NCBI GenBank assembly: GCA_002436405.1
Contig: DJLZ01000005.1
Location: 434,001-498,000 of the forward strand
Direction of reading: 5' to 3'
Source: Proteobacteria bacterium UBA6503
Lineage (GTDB): Bacteria > Pseudomonadota > Alphaproteobacteria > UBA1280 > UBA6503
DNA: 64,000 bases
This document shows positions 17,305 through 25,941 of the stretch, in pieces. The notes beneath the pieces were generated by a model that was not told the DNA's origin, made no database searches, and saw only the letters and a program-made list of their open reading frames with translations. Each line of letters starts with the position of its first letter. The stretch's first letter is position 1. Made by a program: the position numbers and the translations under genes.

Positions 17305-17427
17305 GAGGGTCGTTCTCCTATTTATAAAGCTTTAAAACTGAGTAAGGCTTTATCTTTAATTATTATTTTGTTAAATGTTGGGGTATTAACGCTATTTTCG
17401 CAACTGTTAAATATAAGGTTAGATTTC

Positions 17428-18243
17428 ATGACAGCCCCTACCCCGTTTAAAAGCCTTCAAGATCTTATCGAATCTGTAAAAGCCCTACGCGGTGAGCCTG
17501 GCTGCTCATGGCACCAGCAGCAAACAATTGCAACGCTTGCACCGTTTACCCAATCAGAGGCCTACGAGTTAACAGACGCTATTGAACAGCAAAACCCAGC
17601 AGAAATTAAAGAAGAACTTGGTGATTTGCTATTCCACATCACCCTGTATGCCCAGCACGCAGAAGAGCAAGGCCTGTTTAACTTTGAAGATATTGCTAAA
17701 GTTGCGAACGAAAAAATCGTACGCCGCCACCCACACGTGTTTGACCCGAACGAAACCGAAGGATACTCAGGCCAGAAGTGGGAAGAGATTAAATCACAGG
17801 AAAAGAAAAACAAACCTGCTGAAAAAGACACGCTACTTTCAGGCCTACCAAAGGCCTTGCCATCACTCCTCACAGCCCATGAAATCCACAAACGTGTAAA
17901 CTCAGTCGGTTTTGAGTGGAATGAAGTTGCTGAACTCTTTGATAAAATTGATGAAGAGCTAGAAGAACTTCAAGAAGCTATTGAAAGCCAAAACGACGAC
18001 CATATTGAAGATGAGTTTGGTGATGTACTCTTCACCGTAGCTATTTTGGGCTACTACACTGATATTAACCCTGAAAAAGCTTTGCGCCGTGCAAACGATA
18101 AATTTAAGCGCCGTTTTAACTTTGTTGAAGAGCGCATGAAAGCCAATAACCTTGAGCTTACGCCCGCGAACCTTGAGCATATGGAAAACTTTTGGCAAGA
18201 GTGTAAGCGTGAAGAAAAGGCAAAGGCTGCAAAAGCTAGCTAG
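17428..18243 (+). CDS. mazG: Nucleoside triphosphate pyrophosphohydrolase MazG
   Basis: A 271-residue two-domain MazG that hydrolyses NTPs to NMP and PPi. The first domain starts with CSWHQQQTIATLAPF and has EAYELTDAIEQ plus EELGDLLFHITLYAQHAEE; the second repeats EELEELQEAIE and EDEFGDVLFTVAIL. Both EExxE/EExGD metal sites are intact. The conserved RRHPHVF lies between them. I start at the ATG at 17428, nine bases after AAGG, because upstream in-frame residues do not belong to the family. It converges on comEC. Confidence 0.92.
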   Translation: MTAPTPFKSLQDLIESVKALRGEPGCSWHQQQTIATLAPFTQSEAYELTDAIEQQNPAEIKEELGDLLFHITLYAQHAEEQGLFNFEDIAKVANEKIVRRHPHVFDPNETEGYSGQKWEEIKSQEKKNKPAEKDTLLSGLPKALPSLLTAHEIHKRVNSVGFEWNEVAELFDKIDEELEELQEAIESQNDDHIEDEFGDVLFTVAILGYYTDINPEKALRRANDKFKRRFNFVEERMKANNLELTPANLEHMENFWQECKREEKAKAAKAS

Positions 18244-18246
18244 ACT

Positions 18247-20283
18247 CTACTGCACCATGACCCAAAATCTTTGCGGGTATAGTGGTGGGTGTTCTGTGAT
18301 GTGCAGCCCCTCACCTGTTAAAGCAAAGCTCGTGGCAACCTGAGGGCTATACACTGTGGCCCCTTGGGTACAGCTAAAGTACGCCTGCTGCGGTATAACA
18401 ATCCAATCATTTAACAAACAGTCTTCTTGCTGAAGCTCAGCCTCTGCGCTTGCTACAAGTAGCTTGCCCATGCGGCAGGCATGCAGCTGGCATGTTGGCC
18501 TCGTTGTATTTGGTCGTGGCAACACACGCGTTAAAGCATCAACGGCTTTATCGCTTAAATCTTCGCTTTGTTGTAGCGGAACATACTCAAGCCCGTTGCT
18601 TACTAAAATATCATCCCCGCCTTCAAGCACAATAACAGCTGGGCCTTCAAGGCGCTGTGCGGCAGCAAGTGGCACCATAGCAATAAGGGCAATCAGCACC
18701 AGTGCCCAACGTTTAAACAAGAAGGCTAATAGCAAGGTCACGGCAACAACCCACAAATAAGGCACCGCTACAGGGTTAATGGTAAAGGCAGCCATTGGTA
18801 GCTCCGCCATAAAGTGAGCCACTTGGTTTAGAGCTTCAGCCGCATACAGGTAAGCTGTTAACAACCATCCACCCAAAAGCCCACCACTCACCAGATAAAT
18901 AAAGCCAAGTGGGAGCACTGCAAACGCCATCAGCGGAATAGCCAATACGTTTGCTAGCACCCCTACAACAGCAACCTGTTTAAAGTGCAGGGCAATGAAG
19001 GGCAGTGTTGCCAGCGTTGCCACGATTGAAACTTGAATGGATTGCATCAACCTATTGGGGCGTGGTGTAAGGGCGCCTAAGTCAATGCGCTGCACTTGTC
19101 GCACATACGCCCAAACCACAAGGGCAAGCGCCGCCACAAACGATAGTTGGAATGATGCCGTTAGCAAAAGGTATGGCTGGAATAGAACCAATGCCAACGC
19201 CACAAGCGCCAATACCCGCACACCTAAATGAATGCGCCCCGTCAGCAAGGCAAAGAATGCCGCCGCAATAAGGCAGAATGCCCGCAGCGTGGGTACAGTG
19301 GCACCCGCCATTAAGGTGTAACCTGCCGCCGCAATCAGCGCGCCAAAAGCTGCTAGCATACGTACATCAACCTTATAAGGTAGTTTGCCACAGCGGACGA
19401 ACACGGCTAGCAATACAAAATACAAAGCACCAGAAAGCATCCCCAAGTGCATACCGCTAATGGCCATCAGGTGGGCAAGGCCACTGCGACGATAATCATC
19501 GGCAGTGTGGGGTGCAATTTCACCACGTAAACCTGTGAGCAACGCGGCCCCTACCCCAGCGCCAGCATGCTCGGTTGCTGTAATGCTATTGAATACTTTG
19601 TGCCTAAAGGCGTTTAGCTTGCCACGCCATGGGGCTTCGGCAGGTTCGGTTACGTATAAATCGCCCATCACCAGGCCCGTGGCTGAGATGCCTTCAAAGT
19701 ATGACCGCATTTGCCAGTCATACATACTAGGGTGCAAAGGCGTTGAGGGAGGTGAAAGCCGTACTTGTGCCGTTATAATTGTACCTGTTGTGGCATCATC
19801 AAAGCGGCTTGTGTGGGCTGAGATAATCATCCCCGGCCAGTACTGCACGTTGCCATTATTAATGGTTTCAATATTACGGAGGGTGGCCGTTGTAAAACCA
19901 CTAGCCTTAGCATTTAGTTTTTCAACTGTACCCGTGAGCCAAACAGTGTGGGTTTGCTCAGCTGGCCAAGTGGGTGTTTTAAGGGCATGGGTATGCCATG
20001 TGGCATAACTTAAACCTAGCAGCGCCACGGCTAACCATCCGCACAATAAAAAGGCATACCAGCCCCCTTTTGCCCATTTATAAAGTAAGATTGCCCCCAT
20101 AACGGCAAACAACATTGACAATACGGCTGTGTGGCCTAAACTTGGCTCAAACGGCAGTTTGAAGTATATTAATACGCCTACTAGAAACGCCAAAATATAG
20201 GCTGGCAAAAACCCACCAGCAAGTGCAGGTAAGTTTTGTCCGTAACGTATATGCGGTGCTAATAGGTTTTTAAATATGGCCAT
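18247..20283 (-). CDS. comEC: ComEC/Rec2 family DNA-uptake membrane protein
   Basis: A 678-residue multi-spanning protein. An N-terminal DUF4131-type region with soluble OB-fold-like strands is followed by the Competence domain (GLRGEIAPHTADDYRRSGLAHLMAISGMHLGMLSG), with about ten membrane helices. The C-terminal region after about residue 555 is short and has no metallo-beta-lactamase HxHxDH motif, so the nuclease-like domain of full-length ComEC is absent or reduced; this is common in alphaproteobacteria. Predicted to carry single-stranded DNA across the inner membrane. It is divergent from gltX, as often seen. Confidence 0.88.
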   Translation of the reverse strand: MAIFKNLLAPHIRYGQNLPALAGGFLPAYILAFLVGVLIYFKLPFEPSLGHTAVLSMLFAVMGAILLYKWAKGGWYAFLLCGWLAVALLGLSYATWHTHALKTPTWPAEQTHTVWLTGTVEKLNAKASGFTTATLRNIETINNGNVQYWPGMIISAHTSRFDDATTGTIITAQVRLSPPSTPLHPSMYDWQMRSYFEGISATGLVMGDLYVTEPAEAPWRGKLNAFRHKVFNSITATEHAGAGVGAALLTGLRGEIAPHTADDYRRSGLAHLMAISGMHLGMLSGALYFVLLAVFVRCGKLPYKVDVRMLAAFGALIAAAGYTLMAGATVPTLRAFCLIAAAFFALLTGRIHLGVRVLALVALALVLFQPYLLLTASFQLSFVAALALVVWAYVRQVQRIDLGALTPRPNRLMQSIQVSIVATLATLPFIALHFKQVAVVGVLANVLAIPLMAFAVLPLGFIYLVSGGLLGGWLLTAYLYAAEALNQVAHFMAELPMAAFTINPVAVPYLWVVAVTLLLAFLFKRWALVLIALIAMVPLAAAQRLEGPAVIVLEGGDDILVSNGLEYVPLQQSEDLSDKAVDALTRVLPRPNTTRPTCQLHACRMGKLLVASAEAELQQEDCLLNDWIVIPQQAYFSCTQGATVYSPQVATSFALTGEGLHITEHPPLYPQRFWVMVQ

Positions 20284-20357
20284 GGCCTAAAGTATGCTTT
20301 TTTTGGCCCAAGCTGCAAATAATAATCAATGTTTTTAAATTCTTAAAAGGTTACTCA

Positions 20358-21740
20358 ATGTCTACAAAAGTAAGAACCCGCTTCGCCCCATCACCAACAG
20401 GTATGCTACATATTGGTGGTGCTCGTACTGCTTTATTTAACTACCTATTTGCAAAGCACATGGGCGGTGAATACGTACTACGCGTGGAAGACACTGACAT
20501 TGAGCGCAGCACCCCTGAAGCTATTGAAGCTATCCTTGAAGGCTTAAACTGGCTTGATATCCCGCATGATGGTGCCCCTGTTTACCAAACAAAACAGCGC
20601 CAAAAGCACGTTGATGCAGCCCACAAAATGCTTGAAGCTGGCGAAGCCTACAAGTGCTACTGCACCACCGAAGAACTTGCCGCAGTGCGTGAAGCCCAAC
20701 AAGCTGCTGGTCAAAAGACCATGTACAACCAAAAGTGCCGTGATGGTTCAGACGCCCCTGAAGGTACACCATTTACTGTGCGCCTTAAAACCACGAACGA
20801 AGGTAAAACCAGCTGGGATGATGCAGTACAAGGCACTATTGATTACCCAAACAAAGAACTAGACGACCTTATTTTGCTGCGTAGCGACGGCACACCAACC
20901 TACAACCTTGCCGTTGTGGTGGATGATGCTGATATGGGCATTACCCATGTTATCCGTGGCGATGACCACATTAACAACACGCCAAAGCAAATCCTAATTT
21001 ACAAAGCTCTGGGCCTAGACGTACCAACATTTGCCCACGTACCTCTTATTCATGGTGATGATGGTAAAAAGCTATCAAAGCGCCACGGTGCCGTTTCGGT
21101 AACGGCGTTCCGTGATGAAGGCTTTTTGCCTGAGGCTGTAAGCAACTACCTGCTACAGCTTGGCTGGTCATACCCTGAAGACATGGTTGACCGTGAAACT
21201 GCCATTAAACACTTTGACGTTAAAGGCATTAATAAAGGTGCTGCGAACTTTAGTACCCAAAAGCTTGAGTGGCTGAACAGCCAATACATGATGAAGATGG
21301 ACGGTGCAGCCCTGTTTAAAGCTGTGCGCCCATACTTGGCCACTGAACCAACAGACGTTCAAGCCGCCCGCCTTGAAAAAGGCCTACCAGGCCTTGCGAA
21401 GCGCGCCAAGCGCCTAACCACATTGGCTGAGAGTGCAGCCGTTTACCAAGCCGAGGTCCCTCTTACACTAGACGAAGGCGCCGCCGCTACGATGGACGAT
21501 GATGCCAAAGCCCGTATGCAACAACTTAAAACAAAGCTTGAACAAGTGAACGACTGGACTGTTGAAGCCCTTGACGAGGCCATTAGCAGCTTTATTGCCG
21601 AAAATGAGCTTAAGATGCCACTTGTTGGTAAGCCACTTCGTGCCGCCCTTTTGGGTACCACTCAAGCCCCATCACTAGGTGAGATTTTGTGGGTACTTGG
21701 TAAAGACGAAAGCATTCACCGTCTTGGCTTGCAAGCCTAG
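20358..21740 (+). CDS. gltX: Glutamyl-tRNA synthetase
   Basis: A 460-residue class I synthetase. HIGH-type motif in PSPTGMLHIGGARTALF (H18-I-G-G), then YNLAVVVDD, RGDDHINNTPKQ and KLSKRHGA as KMSKS equivalent. Length fits a discriminating or non-discriminating GluRS; no GatCAB or GlnRS gene is visible to decide. No zinc-binding Cys cluster of the E. coli type is apparent. It precedes gltA by 80 bases. Confidence 0.95.
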   Translation: MSTKVRTRFAPSPTGMLHIGGARTALFNYLFAKHMGGEYVLRVEDTDIERSTPEAIEAILEGLNWLDIPHDGAPVYQTKQRQKHVDAAHKMLEAGEAYKCYCTTEELAAVREAQQAAGQKTMYNQKCRDGSDAPEGTPFTVRLKTTNEGKTSWDDAVQGTIDYPNKELDDLILLRSDGTPTYNLAVVVDDADMGITHVIRGDDHINNTPKQILIYKALGLDVPTFAHVPLIHGDDGKKLSKRHGAVSVTAFRDEGFLPEAVSNYLLQLGWSYPEDMVDRETAIKHFDVKGINKGAANFSTQKLEWLNSQYMMKMDGAALFKAVRPYLATEPTDVQAARLEKGLPGLAKRAKRLTTLAESAAVYQAEVPLTLDEGAAATMDDDAKARMQQLKTKLEQVNDWTVEALDEAISSFIAENELKMPLVGKPLRAALLGTTQAPSLGEILWVLGKDESIHRLGLQA

Positions 21741-21820
21741 GCGGATTGCCCTAAAATATGGGGCATGTTGCAAATAAAAAATTATAAAACGCACATCATT
21801 TCAAAAAAGGAACGCCTTTC

Positions 21821-23101
21821 ATGAGTAATGCACAAAAACAAGAGACAACCCATTCAGTAACTTTGCCTATGCTTTCTGGCACAGTTGGCCCTGACGTTCT
21901 TGACGTTCGCGCCCTATACAAAGACACTGGTTACTTCACGTATGACCCTGGCTTCATGTCAACAGCGTCATGCTCATCAGCAATCACCTACATCGACGGC
22001 GACAAAGGCCTCTTGATGTACCGTGGTTACCCAATCGACCAGTTGGCTGAAAAGTCATCTTACCTTGAGTGCTGCTACCTGCTAATGAACGGCGAGCTAC
22101 CAAACAAAGAAGAGCTAGCTGACTTTGAAGAAATGATTAACAAGCACACCATGGTGCACGAGCAACTTCGTTCATTCTTTAACGGTTTCCGTCGTGATGC
22201 CCACCCAATGGCTGTGATGGTTGCTGTTGTTGGTGCGCTTTCAGCGTTCTACCACGACTCACTAGACATTAATGACGAGAAGCAACGTACTATCGCTGCG
22301 CACCGTCTGGTTGCGAAAATGCCTACTATTGCTGCTATGGCTTACAAATACAGCATTGGCCAGCCTTTCGTTTACCCTAAAAACGAACTTTCATACGCTG
22401 AAAACTTCCTACATATGATGTTTGCTGTACCTGCAGAAGAGTACAAGCCAAGCAAGGTTGTTGCCCGCGCAATGGACCAAATCTTCATCCTGCATGCTGA
22501 CCACGAGCAAAACGCAAGTACTTCAACTGTGCGTCTAGCTGGTTCATCAGGTGCTAACCCATTTGCATGTATCGCATCAGGTATTGCTTCACTATGGGGC
22601 CCTGCACACGGTGGTGCGAACCAAGCTGTGCTTGAAATGCTAGAAGAGATTGGCTCAGTTGAGAACATCCCTGCATTTATCGAAAAAGTAAAAGATAAAG
22701 AAAGCGGCGTACGCCTAATGGGCTTCGGCCACCGCGTGTACAAAAACTTTGACCCACGTGCGCAAATCCTGCGTGATCGTTGTCACGAAGTTCTGGGTGA
22801 GCTCGGCATTAAAGATCCACTACTTGACGTAGCTATGGAACTTGAGCGCATTGCCCTAGAAGACGACTACTTCGTAAGCCGTAAGCTTTACCCGAACGTT
22901 GACTTCTACTCAGGTATCATCATGAAGGCGATTGGTATCCCTGAGAGCATGTTCACTGTAATCTTTGCGATGTCTCGTACAGTTGGCTGGATTAGCCACT
23001 GGCTTGAAATGATGGGCGAACCTACACAAAAGATTGGCCGTCCACGCCAGCTTTACACAGGTGCCCCACAGCGTGACTACACACCAGTAGCTAAGCGCTA
23101 A
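21821..23101 (+). CDS. gltA: Citrate synthase
   Basis: A 426-residue type II (Gram-negative, hexameric) citrate synthase that condenses acetyl-CoA with oxaloacetate. Active-site segments are present: [34 protein letters not shown] and [15 protein letters not shown]. It ends in [12 protein letters not shown], which carries the substrate-binding Arg of the family. GGAA lies about 10 bases before the ATG. A strong terminator follows directly. Confidence 0.96.
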   Translation: MSNAQKQETTHSVTLPMLSGTVGPDVLDVRALYKDTGYFTYDPGFMSTASCSSAITYIDGDKGLLMYRGYPIDQLAEKSSYLECCYLLMNGELPNKEELADFEEMINKHTMVHEQLRSFFNGFRRDAHPMAVMVAVVGALSAFYHDSLDINDEKQRTIAAHRLVAKMPTIAAMAYKYSIGQPFVYPKNELSYAENFLHMMFAVPAEEYKPSKVVARAMDQIFILHADHEQNASTSTVRLAGSSGANPFACIASGIASLWGPAHGGANQAVLEMLEEIGSVENIPAFIEKVKDKESGVRLMGFGHRVYKNFDPRAQILRDRCHEVLGELGIKDPLLDVAMELERIALEDDYFVSRKLYPNVDFYSGIIMKAIGIPESMFTVIFAMSRTVGWISHWLEMMGEPTQKIGRPRQLYTGAPQRDYTPVAKR

Positions 23102-23115
23102 TCGCATCCAAAATT

Positions 23116-23147
23116 AAAGCCCCCAGTTTTTTGCTGGGGGCTTTTTT
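23116..23147 (+). terminator. Bidirectional terminator between gltA and ptuB
   Basis: AAAGCCCCCAG pairs with CTGGGGGCTTT around TTTTTTG, followed by TTTT. On the minus strand it begins one base after the TGA at 23149 that would end a full-length ptuB reading frame. Confidence 0.93.
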
Positions 23148-23148
23148 A

Positions 23149-23799
23149 TCAAGATAACAATTCATCTGGGATATTTGACTTTATCGTTTCAAAAATAGAA
23201 ATGGTCATATTAGTAAATTTTTTATTCTTACTTAATTCATTGCGTATAAAGTCATTCAAAATTGCTTTACGAGCATTGATATCAAGACTTTAATTGAATA
23301 TTTGTTCTGCAACTTTTGCAATTTTTTCAAGTCTTTCGCTACGGGCTTGCATCAACTCAGCTCTATTAAGTTCCAACAATGATATTGTATTAGTTCCTTT
23401 AGCTCCCTTAGATACAGCCAGTGTTCCCATAAAATAAATATGATCTTCGGGTGTATCCTCATATGGGTGAATCATATTTCTCTCAGAAATATCCAGTTCC
23501 AATTTATTATTATTACAGACTGAACATGATAAGGTTAGATTTTCCCATGCAAATGTAAGATTCTTATACTTAGCTTTAGGAAGTATATGTTCAATATCTC
23601 CATATGCGACAGACAGCATCTTGTCTTCACAATAAGCACACTTAGAGGAGGTCTCTTCGATTAAGGTCTTTTTAATATCCTTATGCCTATATTTTAATTT
23701 ATCATTCTTCGTGCATTCTGGAGACATTAGCTTTTCAAGCCATTCATCTTCTTTTACAACCAAAATGTTGGGCTTATCTAATTTGAATAATTTAATCAT
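23149..23799 (-). pseudogene. ptuB: Septu-like HNH nuclease PtuB, premature stop
   Basis: The intact part (23290-23799) encodes 169 residues of the HNH family found in Septu systems: KCAYCE, GDIEHILPKAKY, then SCSVCNNNK give two CxxC zinc pairs, the catalytic His and the Asn. After the TAA at 23290-23292 the same frame stays open for 46 more codons, encoding protein-like sequence (ARKAILNDFIRNELSKNKKF), and ends at TGA 23149, one base before a terminator. I therefore read the TAA as a nonsense mutation that removes the C-terminus. The start overlaps the ptuA stop by 8 bases. AT-rich, unlike the flanking genes. Confidence 0.7.
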
Positions 23800-25041
23800 T
23801 TGCCTTTACCAGCCTGGCTAAAGCGTCAGGATAAAAGTCACCCAGTCCATTGTGTGCTAGCCTATTTCTTAAATTTTGAATACTTTCTATGGTTATATCA
23901 GATGCATTAAACTCATTCGCAATAGTCTCTAATTCTTCTTCTGCCCATATTGGTATTGTAATAGGCACGCCTAATACTTCCCTTAAAACCTCATTCGCGT
24001 TCACAGAATATTCGTTCTTATTAATTTCTACAGAGCTAACCTTAGAGTTTACAATAGTTTCATCAGTGTCCACCTGTTCATACTTAAGCGCATAAACATG
24101 AGAATCTTTTACAGAAGAAATAATAAATGGACTATGTGTAGCCGCAATAAATTGAATATTTGGGAAAGCCTTAATTAGCTTTGGAAATAAAGAGCGTTGC
24201 ATCTCTGGATGGAGATGGTTCTCAGGCTCATCAAAAACAACAGTGAAACTATCACAATCAAGAGAATAGATGTAGATTTGCCAAGAAAGTTCTATCAATG
24301 ATAAGATCCCCCCTGAACAATCATCTAACACAAAGTTCCCAGAACTTGTAATAAGCACAACATCAGGCATTATAATTTTAATGTCTTCAAAGCCGAGACT
24401 ATCAGGTAGCATACACCCAATATTTTCTTGAACCCCTCAAATTCTTCTTGAATTACGGCATTGGCTTGCAGGTTTTTATTACCATCCCCGAAAATAGCCA
24501 TATTAATGAGGGCCTCTTTAAGGCTAAAGATAGGGTTAGCACCCCTACCACTCTGTTTATATTCGTTAAAGTATTTTCTATAGAATAGCTTCATATCTGC
24601 AGTATTTGCCTGAATCTGTGTTACAGGCTGGTACTCGGGCTTAGGCCTATGTGAATCAATATTGATTCCATTCATAGAGATGCGTTGGGGAATGTGAAGG
24701 CTATAATTAATGCCTGTTTTACGAGGTAGTGATATTAGAGATTTAGAATCCTTATAAACTAATTCTCCAATATTTGTACGTGCTTCGTTATTTGCAATTT
24801 TGTGAAATAAGGAAATTAAATTTTCAAAAACACCATTATGAAAAGACTTTTCACCTTTCTTATTAAGTTTTGGTGTAGCTAATAAACTATGATTCCAACC
24901 AAAGTGACTTGCTAAAATTTTAAGAATTGTGCTTTTACCTGCACCATTTGCACCAGTAATAATTGTTAATCTTGGATGAAAATCAATATCAATCTTATTA
25001 AATTGCCGCCAACCTTCTAGGCGAAGAGATGTGAAACTCAT
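23792..25041 (-). pseudogene. ptuA: Septu-like AAA/SMC-type ATPase PtuA, frameshifted
   Basis: Two overlapping frames make one protein. The upstream part (24370-25041, 223 residues) has LRLEGWRQFNKIDIDF and Walker A GANGAGKST near residue 33. The downstream part (23792-24412) has SGG (signature), Walker B FTVVFDEPENHLHP and the switch ATHSPF. Homology passes from KKILG in the first frame to MLPDSLGFEDI in the second, so one base has been lost near 24410-24416. Neither half alone has a complete ATP site. With ptuB this forms the Septu defence layout (ATPase plus HNH). AAGGA lies 8 bases before the ATG. Recoding or a sequencing error are alternatives. Confidence 0.75.
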
Positions 25042-25060
25042 TTAAAAAATCCTTTTGTAA

Positions 25061-25852
25061 TTATTTAGGGAACCACGGGATGAATGCACTGGTGCGCTCC
25101 ATGTAGTCTTTATACGCAGGGCGGCGGTTCACGATGGTGCTTTCCATTAGGCTTACGCCTGAGAATTTAAGCAGTAGGAACGTCATCAACGCTGGGGCAT
25201 ATAGTACCCACCATGCGCCTGTGTAGCCAATGGTAATCAGTGCAAAACCAACCCACATGGTGCTTTGGCCAAAGTAGTTAGGGTGGCGGCTGTAACGCCA
25301 TAGGCCTTTATCCATCACCTCGCCCTGAGTATTATTTTCTTGGGCAGTCTTCTTAAACTTATTTAGTTGGTAATCGGCTGTGGCTTCAAACAAAATACCG
25401 AAGAAGGCCACCACGCAACCAACATAGCTAAGCGCAATGATGTAAGGCTGTTCAATCACCTGTGACACCATAAAGAATGGGCCAGACAAAATCCAAGCAA
25501 TCAGCGGCTGGAATAGGAAGATAATAAACAGGCTCTTCCACCAGAAGCCGGGGTTCCAGTTTTCACGAATATCCGTGTAGCGCTGGTCTTCGGGCTGGTT
25601 GTGGTTACGCAAGTAAATGTAAATACTATAGCGGGCAACCCATGTACCAAGGGCAACAGCCATAAGCAATGTTGGAAGTGGCATAGGTGCGCCAACTGCA
25701 CAAATTGGGTAGGTGTAAACACCCATCAAAATAGCGAAAAACAACCCCCACACGTTATCAACAACGCTGGCATCTTCTTTCTTTACGCTGACGGCCCACA
25801 TAATGGTGCCTGCGGCTAAAACTGTAAGTAACCCTAAAAAGAGTGTGTGCAT
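25061..25852 (-). CDS. DUF1295 / steroid 5-alpha-reductase-like membrane protein
   Basis: 263 residues with about seven membrane helices. The C-terminal block is diagnostic: GLWRYSRHPNYFGQSTMWVGF, then KFSGVSLMESTIVNRR and YKDYMERTSAFIPWFPK. This is the DUF1295 family, related to NADPH-dependent steroid reductases and isoprenylcysteine methyltransferases; the substrate is unknown. It lies 19 bases upstream of the Septu-like genes on the same strand, so the broken cassette may be transcribed by read-through from it. Confidence 0.88.
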   Translation of the reverse strand: MHTLFLGLLTVLAAGTIMWAVSVKKEDASVVDNVWGLFFAILMGVYTYPICAVGAPMPLPTLLMAVALGTWVARYSIYIYLRNHNQPEDQRYTDIRENWNPGFWWKSLFIIFLFQPLIAWILSGPFFMVSQVIEQPYIIALSYVGCVVAFFGILFEATADYQLNKFKKTAQENNTQGEVMDKGLWRYSRHPNYFGQSTMWVGFALITIGYTGAWWVLYAPALMTFLLLKFSGVSLMESTIVNRRPAYKDYMERTSAFIPWFPK

Positions 25853-25894
25853 TTGAATGCTCCTATTATTTTTATGAGTATTCGTGCGCTAATA

Positions 25895-25930
25895 GAAAAA
25901 AGTTAACACTTAATTTAAATTAAGTTAACT
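25895..25930 (-). terminator. Terminator of the lolC-lolD-dnaE operon
   Basis: A long AT-rich stem: AGTTAAC plus CTTAATTT on one side and AAATTAAG plus TTAACT on the other, about 14 bp with a two-base bulge. On the minus strand it is followed by TTTTTTC. It lies just past the dnaE stop at 25942. Confidence 0.75.
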
Positions 25931-25941
25931 GGCACAAATGG

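Noticed and set aside
23149..25041. Retron carrying PtuAB-type effectors
   Set aside because: No reverse transcriptase gene or msr/msd-like structure is present; only the ATPase and HNH genes occur, which fits plain Septu.
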